A stretch of 64,000 bases of DNA from Syntrophaceae bacterium UBA2188 (GCA_002327985.1 DCVM01000184.1:1-64000), one strand, 5' to 3'; shown: positions 52,083-61,543, numbered from the stretch's first letter. Notes: a model not told the origin generated them from the sequence alone. Numbers and translations are program-made.

Positions 52083-52304
52083 TTAGTGGTAACTAATCAG
52101 TGCATCCCTTAAAAAACAATATGCAAGGTACTTCAGGCCAATAATCTTTTCCTTGAGGCAGATACCTACACGTTTAAGCTTGCAACTGGCTCTTGAATCA
52201 AAAAACATATTATGGTCTAAATTTACGGGTGCACACGTTGTATCGTCGTCGCATAGGGAAACAAATACATATATATAAGTACCATCACCGATGCCTTTAC
52301 GCAT
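52083..52304 (-). CDS. Hypothetical small protein
   Basis: 73 residues from ATG 52304, with AAAAGAG seven bases upstream; an ATG at 52322 sits too close to its purine run. The sequence has several Cys but no motif I recognise. It lies 27 bp downstream of the fused CoA-transferase stop in an otherwise non-coding stretch. It may be a chance ORF. The rest of the gap, 51933-52082, holds nothing I can identify. Confidence 0.25.
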   Translation of the reverse strand: MRKGIGDGTYIYVFVSLCDDDTTCAPVNLDHNMFFDSRASCKLKRVGICLKEKIIGLKYLAYCFLRDALISYH

Positions 52305-52331
52305 ACTGCAACTCTTTTCCATCCCCCTAAA

Positions 52332-54110
52332 CTAGGTAGCAATAAAAAATCCTCTCGGATCAAACAGTCTTATGATATCTAGCTCCTTTTGGGTTGGCGG
52401 CATAACTACATTGGCAGTTTCAGAGACCTTTAAATCCCATCCGCAATTCCGTCTTATGGTTTCTATTACTTTTGGGGGACTAGATCCCCTTAAGTCCGAA
52501 AAGTATTCGGTTAGGGTAAATTCCTTATCATTTCCCAATTTCTCAAAGACCCCCATATCCGATATGAGAGTTGTTACTCTATCGCCGGGGCAGGTGATAT
52601 AGGGAACCCGTTCCACAAATCGATCCGCCGATTGTTCCACTGTGACAATTATTTCAGCAGCTGTACTAGCGACATCATTCGAACCACCAGAACCTGTGAG
52701 ATAGGTTTTCCCCGGTATCTTTGTGGAGTTAATATTGCCACATTTGTCAATTTGGCCCGCCCCTAAAGAACCTAAGCACTTATTGCTATTCCCCCCAGCA
52801 AAGATACCCAAAACATTCACTATATTTGTTAACATCGTGGAGCTTGGTAAAATATTAAAACTGAATATAAATGGGTCAACAGGCCTCGGATCATAGCCGA
52901 GAAACCCCAACTCTGCAGCCAAGCTGATAACGTATTTTTCTTCTTTAAGAAGGTAATATGCCAACCAGGCAGCCAAATTGGAGTTACCTATCCCAGAAAA
53001 AATCAAGTTATAACCTTGTTGGATTACCTTTTCCTTAATCTTCCTCGCAGCGGTAATCGTCATCATTTCAAGACGGTTGGATTCTTGATTTGAAGATATC
53101 TTTGTTATTAAAGACCTCAACTCGTGTATCCATGAATCTCTATGTGCCTTCCCTTTTAAAAACATAATTCTTTCATGCCCCAATTTTTGCAGGTAATCCT
53201 CTTGGGTATCACAATTAAGTACCCATTCTTCTAACCATCTTTGGTATTTTTTAGGCTTTCGGATTACCTCTTGATGCTCATTGATAAAGTCGTAATCATG
53301 CCCGTAGGCATCAAATTCTTTGATGTCAAGGTTGCTCATACCCTGTGGGTGGGCTCCAAACGCAACCGGAGAAACCGACCTCACAAAATGCCCAGGAAGA
53401 ACCACAAAATATGAAAACTCTCTAATGAGATCTGTAGATATAATCTTCTCCGTTGTCACCAGAACACCCTGTCTACTGGCCATAGCACCCCAAGGTAGCG
53501 GACCATAGGGAGGTAAAATAATGGTATTACCATAAGAGTCAGCCGCCCAAGCATGAAGCACGGAAATATCTGGAATTAGGGCCTTCAATATCCCCGATTT
53601 AGTTCCACTTCCGAAAGGGTCATCGATTAATCTAAAGCTATCATGATTCTCATCGGCCATATCGCTACCGAAAATTGAATTGGTAGGAATAAATCCGATT
53701 CCCATAGCCCCTGCCATTAGCCTTTGGGTATAAGAATACAAAGACCAGTCTTCAAACTCTACAATCCTTTTTAAATAAGACTGAATAATAGCCGGATTTG
53801 GCCGTGGACTGGGATAAAAATCACCATGAAATGCCGTAATAACCTTTTTGACTAAGCCATTAATAAGAAGATTTATAGTGTTAAGATTAATTCCTTTGCT
53901 AATAAGAGTGAACTCAGGCCTTTCCCCATTAAATTGTCTTGTAATCTCGTTTATGATCGCAGCTGGATAATAGTATGAGCTAGATATATGAAGCTTCATC
54001 TTTGGCTTAATATAACACTTGACTGCCTCCCTTAGATCGGTAACCTTATTTTGTCCAGTCGTTTCGTCAATCCTAAACGCACGCTCTATTAAAAATTTAT
54101 TATCCCTCAT
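52332..54110 (-). CDS. Fused family I CoA-transferase (alpha-beta, glutaconate type)
   Basis: 592 residues, matching A plus B chains of the glutaconate CoA-transferase group joined head to tail. Residues 1 to about 320 are alpha-like (TDLREAVKCYIKPKMKLHIS, PDISVLHAWAADSYGNTI). Residues from about 345 are beta-like (KVIQQGYNLIFSGIGNSNLA, ISLAAELGFLGYDPRP with the presumed catalytic Glu, LGSLGAGQIDKCGNINSTKI, YLTGSGGSNDVAS). Most relatives are two separate chains. It is flanked by long non-coding DNA and by fossil genes upstream, and codons look more AT-rich than in neighbours, so it may have arrived or been rearranged independently. Confidence 0.85.
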   Translation of the reverse strand: MRDNKFLIERAFRIDETTGQNKVTDLREAVKCYIKPKMKLHISSSYYYPAAIINEITRQFNGERPEFTLISKGINLNTINLLINGLVKKVITAFHGDFYPSPRPNPAIIQSYLKRIVEFEDWSLYSYTQRLMAGAMGIGFIPTNSIFGSDMADENHDSFRLIDDPFGSGTKSGILKALIPDISVLHAWAADSYGNTIILPPYGPLPWGAMASRQGVLVTTEKIISTDLIREFSYFVVLPGHFVRSVSPVAFGAHPQGMSNLDIKEFDAYGHDYDFINEHQEVIRKPKKYQRWLEEWVLNCDTQEDYLQKLGHERIMFLKGKAHRDSWIHELRSLITKISSNQESNRLEMMTITAARKIKEKVIQQGYNLIFSGIGNSNLAAWLAYYLLKEEKYVISLAAELGFLGYDPRPVDPFIFSFNILPSSTMLTNIVNVLGIFAGGNSNKCLGSLGAGQIDKCGNINSTKIPGKTYLTGSGGSNDVASTAAEIIVTVEQSADRFVERVPYITCPGDRVTTLISDMGVFEKLGNDKEFTLTEYFSDLRGSSPPKVIETIRRNCGWDLKVSETANVVMPPTQKELDIIRLFDPRGFFIAT

Positions 54111-54282
54111 ACTATATTTTAAATCCTCTATTCTTCTGAAGTGGCCTTATAATTTATTGGTAATTATTCCTACTTATGTTATCCTCTCCTTTGAAATGAT
54201 AAAAGGACAACCAATAGAGCTAAGAAAAAAATGGTACAATTTCTCGTGCTTACCTAAGGATCCTCCTTTGCTTCTCAAAGAT

Positions 54283-54885
54283 TCAAAACAGCCAACAGCA
54301 GACCTCTTTAGATTCTGGTTGTCCATTCAATTCCATCCGGGTTTTAAAAAAATAGATTTCCCAGACCTCGTTAAAAACAGTAACAGTCGCACCATATTGT
54401 TTGACTATTGGGTTGTAACGGATCAACATATGACAAAGCCTTGACCAAAACTTCAGCTCCAAATCCCTTATAGTAATCTTACTAGTGATATCTTATCATA
54501 CTTTATCTCGGGGATACCGCTGCATGAAAAGGCTTTAAAAAACCTATAGTCCCCCTTACCCAAAAACCTTTCCTCTCAAAAAATACTCAAAAAAGGAGAT
54601 TGAGTTTGGGTCAATTGCACTATCCATCATGGAGGCGCCAATATATTGGCTTTTCCTTGCCTTTTGCTTAGACAATACCATTACCAGAAACGAAATATGT
54701 TCCAATGATAGCTGCTGACATATTGCTTAACTAAGTTCTTAGAATACCTTGGCCTTCACGTTTTTTCCGTCAAAAAACACCAGTCCGGATATTGCTACAT
54801 ATACATAATTGTTATCTTGACTGCCCCAATCTCAGTACAAGTAATTTTGGCCAGAACCTAAAATAATAGTTAAGAAATTTTCCCT
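54283..54885 (-). pseudogene. Fossil CaiB/alpha-methylacyl-CoA-racemase-like CoA-transferase
   Basis: One reading frame from about 54885 to 54283 shows a recognisable family III CoA-transferase interrupted only by stop codons. In order: LTIILGSGQNYLY (TGxGQxGPY), NNYVYVAISGLVFFDG, KQKARKSQYIGASMMDS (GKGQxxDVSMxDG), RDLELKFWSRLCHML (ALEPKFW) and QPESKEVCC. At least eight in-frame stops occur but I see no frameshift. The N-terminal ~115 residues are missing, replaced by the acyl-CoA dehydrogenase fossil upstream. It once preceded the fused CoA-transferase gene at 52332-54110. Confidence 0.8.
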
Positions 54886-55070
54886 CCTATTTCTTACTCT
54901 TCGGGAATCAACAGCTCTAATGAAGCGAACTCCAAGGCCTTTTTAAAGACCTGACAGTGGAACTAACTCTTCATATCTCCCTCCAATGTATGGAGACTGA
55001 TTTCCTCCTCAGCAAACTTTCTAACTGATTCTTCAAAACCCAGTTACACTTAACCTCAGAAAAAATCCAT
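54886..55070 (-). pseudogene. Fossil acyl-CoA dehydrogenase N-terminus
   Basis: From ATG 55070 one frame reads MDFF, then after stop codons LGFEESVRKFAEEEISLHTL, EGDMKS, stop, FHCQVFKKALEFASLELLIP, EE, stop. This is the start of an acyl-CoA dehydrogenase (the helical N-domain up to the IPEEYGG motif). About five stops interrupt it. It joins directly to the CoA-transferase fossil in a different frame, so a deletion probably removed the rest of this gene and the start of the next. Confidence 0.75.
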
Positions 55071-55090
55071 CGATTGCACCTCTTGGTAGT

Positions 55091-55801
55091 TCACCCGCCA
55101 AGATAAGCATGCCTGACTCGCTCGTCTTTGAGGAGGGTTTCTCTATGATCCGTTAACACAACCCTCCCCATCTCTAAAACATACCCCCGGCTGGCCACAT
55201 TCAATGCCATGACAGCGTTTTGTTCCACCAGAAGAATGCTAACTCCTCCTTGGTTGATCTGCCTTATGGTGCTGAAAATTTCTTGCACAACCAGTGGGGC
55301 TAGGCCCAAGGAGGGTTCATCCAACATAAGAAGTTTTGGGCCAGCCATCAAAGCCCGAGCTATGGCCAGCATCTGTTGTTCCCCCCCACTTAACGTCCCA
55401 GCCATCTGTTTCTCTCGTTCCTTCAGGCGGGGGAAAAGATGGTAGACTTTTTCTTGATCTTCGCGGACTTTTTCCCCTTTACGCAGCCTCCAGTAGGCCC
55501 CCAATTGAAGGTTTTCTACAACGCTCATATAAGGGAAAAGCCTTCTCCCTTCTGGACACTGGGAGATTCCCAATCTGACAATCTGCTCTGGAGGAAGCCG
55601 GTCAATCCTCCGCTCATTGAACCGGATCTCCCCAGAGCGGGGGCGGCAAAGCCCCGAGATCGTCTTGAGTAGCGTTGTCTTGCCGGAACCATTCGCCCCT
55701 AAAATGGCGATGACTTCTCCTTCAGCCATCTCCATGGAAATCTCTTGAAGAATGGAGGATTCCCCAAGAAAAATATCTACCATGACCATTTCAAGAAACA
55801 C
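55091..55801 (-). CDS. livF: Branched-chain amino acid-type ABC transporter ATP-binding protein LivF
   Basis: 236 residues. Walker A ILGANGSGKTTLLKTISGL, Q-loop region, signature TLSGGEQQMLAIARALM, Walker B PKLLMLDEPSLGLAP and the H-loop region LLVEQNAVMAL follow in order; the E-Q-N after Walker B is typical of LivF. Start taken as GTG 55801, five bases after GGAGG; ATG 55789 is the alternative. It overlaps LivG by 11 bp. One of two ATPases energising the importer. Confidence 0.93.
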   Translation of the reverse strand: MFLEMVMVDIFLGESSILQEISMEMAEGEVIAILGANGSGKTTLLKTISGLCRPRSGEIRFNERRIDRLPPEQIVRLGISQCPEGRRLFPYMSVVENLQLGAYWRLRKGEKVREDQEKVYHLFPRLKEREKQMAGTLSGGEQQMLAIARALMAGPKLLMLDEPSLGLAPLVVQEIFSTIRQINQGGVSILLVEQNAVMALNVASRGYVLEMGRVVLTDHRETLLKDERVRHAYLGG

Positions 55802-56564
55802 TCTCTCCTCCCAGGTAAGCTTCGATCACATGGGGCTCTTGGCTGATCTCATGAAAGGATCCTTCAGCGATTTTCTGGCCAAAATTCAATACAATTATCC
55901 GTTCACAGAGATTTTTAACTACTTTCATATTGTGTTCGATCAATAAGATGGTAACCCCCTGCCCACAGATTTTATGGATCAATGACATGATCCCTTCTGC
56001 CTCATGTGTGTTGAGACCAGAAAAAGGCTCATCCAAGAGTAAAACCTGAGGCTCTGTAGCCAGGGCTAAAGCAATGGCTAATTTCTTGTGGGCATATTGG
56101 GGAATATTCTTTGCTCTTTCTTCTTTCAGGGGAAGAAGTCCGATGAAATCGAGGATCTCGGCAGCCTTCTGCCGGCTTGCCCGCTCTTCTTTCATAAAGG
56201 AGGAGGTCTTTAGAAACCCCTGTATCCAACCTGAATTCAGCCAGCCATGGCAACCCGTTATCAAGTTTTGCCATAGTGTTTCTTCTTCAAAAACTCGCGT
56301 TGCCTGGAAAGTCCTACCAATCCCTTTTCGGGCAACTTGGTGAGGAAAGAGACCAGTGATCTCCTCGTTTCGAAAGATAATTTTACCCTGAGTAGGTTTT
56401 AAGAACCCTGTGATCAAATTAAAAACCGTTGTCTTTCCAGCCCCGTTGGGGCCGATCAGACCCACTATTTCCCCTAGATGAATGGAGAAATTAACTTCCT
56501 GGACTGCTGCCAACCCGTGAAAATATTTGGTCAATCCTTCAACTCTTAGAAGAGTCAATATCAA
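55791..56564 (-). CDS. livG: ABC transporter ATP-binding protein LivG
   Basis: 257 residues. Walker A GLIGPNGAGKTTVFNLITGF, then RKGIGRTFQATRVFEEETLW (the LivG-type QxxRLF region), Walker B PQVLLLDEPFSGLNTHEAEG, and IEHNMKVVKNLCERIIVLNF with the H-loop His. The signature appears as NIPQYAHKKLAIALALA, departing from LSGG(Q) at the start, which is common in LivG. Overlaps LivM by four bases. Confidence 0.93.
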   Translation of the reverse strand: MILTLLRVEGLTKYFHGLAAVQEVNFSIHLGEIVGLIGPNGAGKTTVFNLITGFLKPTQGKIIFRNEEITGLFPHQVARKGIGRTFQATRVFEEETLWQNLITGCHGWLNSGWIQGFLKTSSFMKEERASRQKAAEILDFIGLLPLKEERAKNIPQYAHKKLAIALALATEPQVLLLDEPFSGLNTHEAEGIMSLIHKICGQGVTILLIEHNMKVVKNLCERIIVLNFGQKIAEGSFHEISQEPHVIEAYLGGESVS

Positions 56565-57553
56565 ACTCCATTAAATTTCCTCAAACGGACAAATATGGAC
56601 CGAATGCCCCCCATCAATCCATTGGGCATAAATACAATCGCCAAAAATAACAGTACACCGTAAATCACCATCCGGTATTCGGGAATCATTTGCAGAAACT
56701 CTGGAACGACGTTTAGAAGAAGTGTTCCCAAAATTGGGCCAATCAACGTTCCCGCCCCCCCAACCACCAAAAAAACAATTGCCTCAAAGGAAACATATAG
56801 GGAAGAAACCGCTGGCGTTATGACACCGACCAACCAGGAATAAAAACTGCCTGCTACCCCTGCAAAAAAAGCCCCAATGGTAAAGGCAAGCAACTTGAAT
56901 CGCATAGGATCGACGCCGATGGATTCTGCCAGGACCTCATCTCTGCGGATGGCCAGAAAAGCCCTGCCAGTCCTCGAATCAATCAACCGCCGAGTAAAGA
57001 ACAAAAGAAAGCAAGTGGTAACTAAGATCAAGTAATACTGGGATGCTGGAGAATGGAAGGAAATTTCCTTCTGGGAAAAAAGAACGATGGAATCGGGGGG
57101 AGGAATACCATAAATCCCACTCGATCCCCCTGTCAAACTAATCCAGTTTTCAAGGATAATGGTGACAATGATTCCAAAACCCATCGTGCAGATAGCAAAA
57201 TATGATCCTTTTGAACGCAGGGCAGGAATCCCAATCAGAAACCCTACGAATGCAGACATAATGGCTGCCACGGGCAGAGCGAACCAGTAAGACCACCCTA
57301 ATTTCATCACCAGCAGGGTAGAGGTATAGGCTCCAATACCAAAGAAGGAGCCATGGCAAATAGAAACCTGGCCGGTATACCCTAAAATAATATTGAGACT
57401 CAAAACCAGTATTGTCCAGATGCCACTGAGGGCAATAATGTAAGAGTAGTACCGTTCCGTTATCATCCAAGGAACGGTCAGGAGAAGAACCGTGATCCCT
57501 ACCCATAGACCCAATTTTATAATTTTCGAATTCTTGTTGGTACTTAATTTCAT
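56561..57553 (-). CDS. livM: ABC transporter permease LivM
   Basis: 330 residues, about 9-10 membrane helices. IILGYTGQVSICHGSFFGIG near residue 55 is the LivM signature; AIRRDEVLAESIGVDPMRFK and FEAIVFLVVGGAGTLIGPIL follow. The permease partner is LivH. Unusually, 207 bp separate it from LivH, with a hairpin at 57625-57656 in the gap. Confidence 0.93.
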   Translation of the reverse strand: MKLSTNKNSKIIKLGLWVGITVLLLTVPWMITERYYSYIIALSGIWTILVLSLNIILGYTGQVSICHGSFFGIGAYTSTLLVMKLGWSYWFALPVAAIMSAFVGFLIGIPALRSKGSYFAICTMGFGIIVTIILENWISLTGGSSGIYGIPPPDSIVLFSQKEISFHSPASQYYLILVTTCFLLFFTRRLIDSRTGRAFLAIRRDEVLAESIGVDPMRFKLLAFTIGAFFAGVAGSFYSWLVGVITPAVSSLYVSFEAIVFLVVGGAGTLIGPILGTLLLNVVPEFLQMIPEYRMVIYGVLLFLAIVFMPNGLMGGIRSIFVRLRKFNGV

Positions 57554-57624
57554 TTATTTAGCTTATATATCTCAGCAAATTTATTATTTTCTTTTGTCTT
57601 AGCCAGAGTGCCTATCTGATCAGC

Positions 57625-57656
57625 GATGTAAAATTAGCTGTGGAATATTTTACATC
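57625..57656 (-). repeat. Inverted repeat in the livH-livM gap
   Basis: GATGTAAAAT (57625-57634) and ATTTTACATC (57647-57656) pair exactly over 10 bp with a 12-base loop. It is AT-rich and lacks a T-run, so it may be an operator or an RNA-processing site rather than a terminator. The rest of the 207-bp gap shows nothing recognisable. Confidence 0.45.
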
Positions 57657-57760
57657 TCCTCCATAGAAGAACCTGTGTTTTAGGATGCCAAGCGAAAAGC
57701 CCTAGTTCCCATGTCTGCGAAGAAGTTATTATGTCAATTTTGGCAACCAAGTATAAGCTA

Positions 57761-58624
57761 TTATTTCTCTTCCCGACCGAACAATCCTGAAGGCTTAACC
57801 GAAAGTACTACAACCATGGCGCCAAAGGCAAAAAGGTCCTTGTATGCTGCAGAAATGTATCCAGCCCCTAGACCTTCAATGACTCCCAAGATCAACCCCC
57901 CAAGGATGGCTCCAGGAATGCTCCCCATTCCTCCTAAGATGATAATGGCAAAGGCTTTAAGTAGAGGGGCCATACCCATGTGGGGGTGAACAAGGAAGAT
58001 GGGCCCGATTAAGGAACCTGCTGCCGCTGCCAGAGCGCTGCCCAGGGCAAATACCATGGAACCCACCCGATTGGGGTTCACCCCTATAAGAAGGGCTGCT
58101 TCTCTGTCCTGCCCTACTGCTCGAATTGTCCGTCCCACCAGAGTCTTTTGGACAAAAAAATGGAGAACCAAGATGAGCAGAGCTGTGGCCACGGTCATTA
58201 AAAGCCTCTGGAGTGTAATAGAAATACCCCAGAAGGAAACCTGTTGATCCAGGAGGGGAGGAAATTTCCGAAACTCAGCCCCCCAGAGGAGCACTGCCCC
58301 ATTCTCCAGAATGATTAGAAGAGATAGGGCTACGATGAAGGCATTGATGCGAGAGGCTCCCTGTACAGGACGGAAGAATACTCGCTCGATCACCACCCCA
58401 AGCCCAGCCATGATGATCATAGATAGACCAACTGCTGCAAAAAAGTTAAGATGATATTCCACAACCAGAAAATAACTGACATAAGCCCCCAACATGTAGA
58501 TCATACCATGGGCAAAGTTGGGCACATGGAGTATCCCGTAGATCAACGTAAGACCCAAAGCTACAAGGGCATAAACACTCCCAAGGATGATCCCATTGAT
58601 CAATTGTTGAAAGAATATGGACAT
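57761..58624 (-). CDS. livH: ABC transporter permease LivH
   Basis: 287 residues, eight or so membrane segments. QQLINGIILGSVYALVALGL and TLIYGILHVPNFAHGMIYML are the LivH opening. RAVGQDREAALLIGVNPNRV is the cytoplasmic coupling loop, and the last part has FAIIILGGMGSIPGAILGGL. Forms the inner-membrane pore with LivM. The acyl-CoA ligase gene ends 9 bp upstream. Confidence 0.93.
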   Translation of the reverse strand: MSIFFQQLINGIILGSVYALVALGLTLIYGILHVPNFAHGMIYMLGAYVSYFLVVEYHLNFFAAVGLSMIIMAGLGVVIERVFFRPVQGASRINAFIVALSLLIILENGAVLLWGAEFRKFPPLLDQQVSFWGISITLQRLLMTVATALLILVLHFFVQKTLVGRTIRAVGQDREAALLIGVNPNRVGSMVFALGSALAAAAGSLIGPIFLVHPHMGMAPLLKAFAIIILGGMGSIPGAILGGLILGVIEGLGAGYISAAYKDLFAFGAMVVVLSVKPSGLFGREEK

Positions 58625-58633
58625 CCCAACTCC

Positions 58634-60169
58634 TTAATATCGGACAAGCCTTCCATATTTCTCCCTGAGCTGTGTCTTCAATACTTTACCCGCTGCATTC
58701 TTAGGCAGGGCTTTCAAGATTTCTACCGAAGTAGGTTTCTTATAACTTGATAGATTTTCCCGACAAAAAGCAATTACCTCTTCTTCGGAAAGGGATTGAC
58801 CTTCTTTTGGGACCACCAGGGCCTTTATTGTCTCCCCCCACTTCTCATCCACCACTCCAATCACTGCAGCCTCAGCAATCCTTGGATGTCCATGTAACAC
58901 TTCCTCAATCTCCCGAGGATAGATGTTTACCCCTCCACTTACAATGATGTCTTTCTTCCGGTCGGCGATGTAGATATACCCTTCCTCATCCACCCTAGCC
59001 ATATCGCCGGTATGCAGCCAGCCATCACGGATTACCTCTGCCGTGGCCTGCGGGTCTTTGTAGTACCCCTTCATAACTACCGGTCCACGGATTAGAATCT
59101 CCCCGACCTCTCCGGGAGCCACTCCTTTGCCGGATTCATCTGCCACCACCACTTCATGGTGGCTAAAGGCTTTACCCACGCATGCGATCTTGCGAAAAGC
59201 ATCCTGAGGAAGAAGCACTGTGTCTACCCCACATGCTTCACTCAGTCCGTAAACCTCAAATAGCTGGGCATTGGGAAAAACTTCGTGAAATCTATTTTTG
59301 ACCTTGACCGGGAAAATAGCTGCGGCTGACGTGTACGTCTTGACTGAGGAGGTGTCATAAGATTTTAAATCAGGAAGCTGTAGGAAGGACGTAAGTATGG
59401 TAGGCACCATGGCCGTAGAAGTTATTCTTTCCCTCTCAATTATGCGCAGTATTTCTTGGAGATCCACCTTTTTTAACAAAACAAGGGTTTTCCCCATCAT
59501 GACCCGCATAAAAAAGCTGGCCAGACCGCCCGTATGGAATACAGGAAAGACGACGAGATTGACATCATCATGAACAAAACTCATATCAGTTGCACCATTG
59601 ATGGAGGCCCAAATATAATTGCGATGAGTTACCAAGACCCCCTTGGGCTTTCCTGTGGTCCCGGCTGTGTAAACAATCATCAGTTCATCATTTTCGTCAA
59701 CCTCCACTTTAGGCTCTTCAGCTGCCGAACCTTCCAGCAATCTTTCATAAGATAGAATCCCGCCCGAGATATCCTGCCCCACCATAATATACTTCTCCAC
59801 CTTGCTCACCTGGGGCCGCAGAAGGCTAATCGTCTCTTTGAAATCTTCATCAAAAATTAAAAACCTGGCATCGGAATGCTCTACCAAGGTAGCCAGTTCT
59901 TTCCATGAAAGTCGGGCATTCAGAGGAACCAGAACACCCCCTGCCTTGATAATTCCAAAATAACTCTCTACCATTGCCGGACAGTTGAAAAAGAGAGTGG
60001 CTACTTTTTCCCCTTTCTTCAATCCCAAACTCATCAAGCCATGCGCCAAACGATTTGACCTGCTGTTGAATTCCTCGTAAGATTCACGCATTTCCCCAAA
60101 AACTAGAGCGATTTTTTGTGGATATTTTCGGGCAGATTTTGTCAGGAAATATCCTATATTCATTCTCAT
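58634..60169 (-). CDS. AMP-forming acyl-CoA synthetase inside the liv operon
   Basis: 511 residues. P-loop IVYTAGTTGKPKGVLVTH (TAGTTG in place of the more usual TSGTTG), VYGLSEACG, GWLHTGDMARVDEEGYIYI, DRKKDIIVSGGVNIYPREIE and the C-terminal Lys in PKNAAGKVLKTQLREK. Lying between the binding-protein and LivH genes with 7-9 bp gaps, it almost certainly activates the acid carried by this ABC system. So the ligand is more likely an aromatic or fatty acid than an amino acid (inference). Confidence 0.92.
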   Translation of the reverse strand: MRMNIGYFLTKSARKYPQKIALVFGEMRESYEEFNSRSNRLAHGLMSLGLKKGEKVATLFFNCPAMVESYFGIIKAGGVLVPLNARLSWKELATLVEHSDARFLIFDEDFKETISLLRPQVSKVEKYIMVGQDISGGILSYERLLEGSAAEEPKVEVDENDELMIVYTAGTTGKPKGVLVTHRNYIWASINGATDMSFVHDDVNLVVFPVFHTGGLASFFMRVMMGKTLVLLKKVDLQEILRIIERERITSTAMVPTILTSFLQLPDLKSYDTSSVKTYTSAAAIFPVKVKNRFHEVFPNAQLFEVYGLSEACGVDTVLLPQDAFRKIACVGKAFSHHEVVVADESGKGVAPGEVGEILIRGPVVMKGYYKDPQATAEVIRDGWLHTGDMARVDEEGYIYIADRKKDIIVSGGVNIYPREIEEVLHGHPRIAEAAVIGVVDEKWGETIKALVVPKEGQSLSEEEVIAFCRENLSSYKKPTSVEILKALPKNAAGKVLKTQLREKYGRLVRY

Positions 60170-60176
60170 CCTCCCT

Positions 60177-61322
60177 CTATTTGGCGATGATCACAGGCTT
60201 CCCATCTCGCAGTTCACCAACAAAAGTTGGACCATGTCCTTGGCCCGTTTCGTCCACGCTGGTCCTTTCATAAACCGATTCTTTAAAGGGAATGACTTTC
60301 GGAACTGCCTCGCGAATCTTGTATGCGTCGGTGACTGTTCCCGCTTTCTCCATGGCATAAGCCGCTATATAGGTGGAGTCATACGATATGACAGAATAGG
60401 GTTCAAGGCGTGCTTTACTCCCGAACTTGGCTTGGAAGTCGGCGCGTAATTTCAAGTAAGGAGGTCGTTCCAGGTCGACGATTCCAACAATGACCAAGCT
60501 TCCTTCCACGTTCTTCGCTCCAGCCAACTCGATCCCTTTTTTGTGGAAGGTCTCCGGAAACATGAAGGGACCTTGCCAGCCCACCTCTCTGGCCTGTTTG
60601 ACGATAAGAGCCGCAGGCTCATCTTGAGCAATGACCATCAGGACATCGGGGTTCAGGGCCTTCATTTTGGTCACCTGGGCATAGAAATCCGTTGTACCCC
60701 GATGTTCGCTGAATTCTTGAGCAAGAACAGTCCCCCCTTCCTTATTGAAGGCCGCAGTAAATATCGCAGTTGCACTCCTCCCTCGTTCATCGCTGTCCGC
60801 CAGGATGGCAACATTTTTCCATTTTTTGTACTGCACCGCTGCCTTAGCCAGATTTGGGAGCATGATATCCGTTGTGGGGTTAATCCGAATGATCAGCTTG
60901 TTCCCTTTCCGGGTAATGTCTGGATGGGAGACTGTAGTTAAAATCAGAACTCTTTCTTTCTCATTAATGCCCAGGGCGGCAAAGGCGCAACTGCTAACTA
61001 TAGGTCCCAAAGTGATCGAAATCCGATCCAATGAAGCTAACTTCCTTAATCCAGCCACTGCCTTCTCCGCCTTGGCTTCATCATCGTAACCGACCGTTTC
61101 CAGCGAGTATCGCTTGCCCGCAACCTCGATTCCTCCACGGTCATTGATCTGAAAAACAGCCATGTCAACTCCCATCTTCCAATTGGTGCCAAAATAAGCC
61201 AGACCTCCACTCATTGGCCCAATGACACCGATCTTTACCACCTCCGCTGCTTCCCCATAATGTGCAAAAAAAGCGGTAACAAATAAAGCGACAATCCCTA
61301 AAAGAACCAATCCTCTCTTCAT
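60177..61322 (-). CDS. ABC transporter periplasmic binding protein (LivK family)
   Basis: 381 residues from ATG 61322 (GGGAGG upstream); the frame to 61397 adds a leader that would block secretion. Signal peptide KRGLVLLGIVALFVTAFFAH with cleavage probably near GEAA. The mature domain reads VVKIGVIGPMSGGLAYFG, FQINDRGGIEVAGKRYSLET and VAILADSDERGRSATAIFTA, the peripla_BP_6 type. It also has VMVIAQDEPAALIVKQAREV. Relatives that bind aromatic acids share this fold. It is the first gene of the liv operon. Confidence 0.92.
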   Translation of the reverse strand: MKRGLVLLGIVALFVTAFFAHYGEAAEVVKIGVIGPMSGGLAYFGTNWKMGVDMAVFQINDRGGIEVAGKRYSLETVGYDDEAKAEKAVAGLRKLASLDRISITLGPIVSSCAFAALGINEKERVLILTTVSHPDITRKGNKLIIRINPTTDIMLPNLAKAAVQYKKWKNVAILADSDERGRSATAIFTAAFNKEGGTVLAQEFSEHRGTTDFYAQVTKMKALNPDVLMVIAQDEPAALIVKQAREVGWQGPFMFPETFHKKGIELAGAKNVEGSLVIVGIVDLERPPYLKLRADFQAKFGSKARLEPYSVISYDSTYIAAYAMEKAGTVTDAYKIREAVPKVIPFKESVYERTSVDETGQGHGPTFVGELRDGKPVIIAK

Positions 61323-61543
61323 GGCGTTTTCCTCCCTTCTTGTTTGAATTATTTTGTAGCTCTTTTCCCTTTCGTTTGACCCATTCGAAATCCCCAAATA
61401 GATTGTCCCAATGTCTTGAAAGTAGTCGTTTCATTGAGGCATAGAATGGCTTCTCTCCAAGGGAGAGAGGTCGCTCTTCTCTTAAAGAGGTCATAGAGGT
61501 TAAAAGTATAAACAGGCATATCGAAATAATCTGGTTTTCTGGC

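Noticed and set aside
54019..54444. Plus-strand 141-codon ORF
   Set aside because: Antisense to the start of the fused CoA-transferase and to the fossil CoA-transferase, whose homology on the minus strand is clear.
61430..61490. Dyad in the leader of the binding-protein gene (CTCTCC...GGAGAG) as a riboswitch
   Set aside because: A single short stem without any known riboswitch core; probably chance or a minor leader structure.
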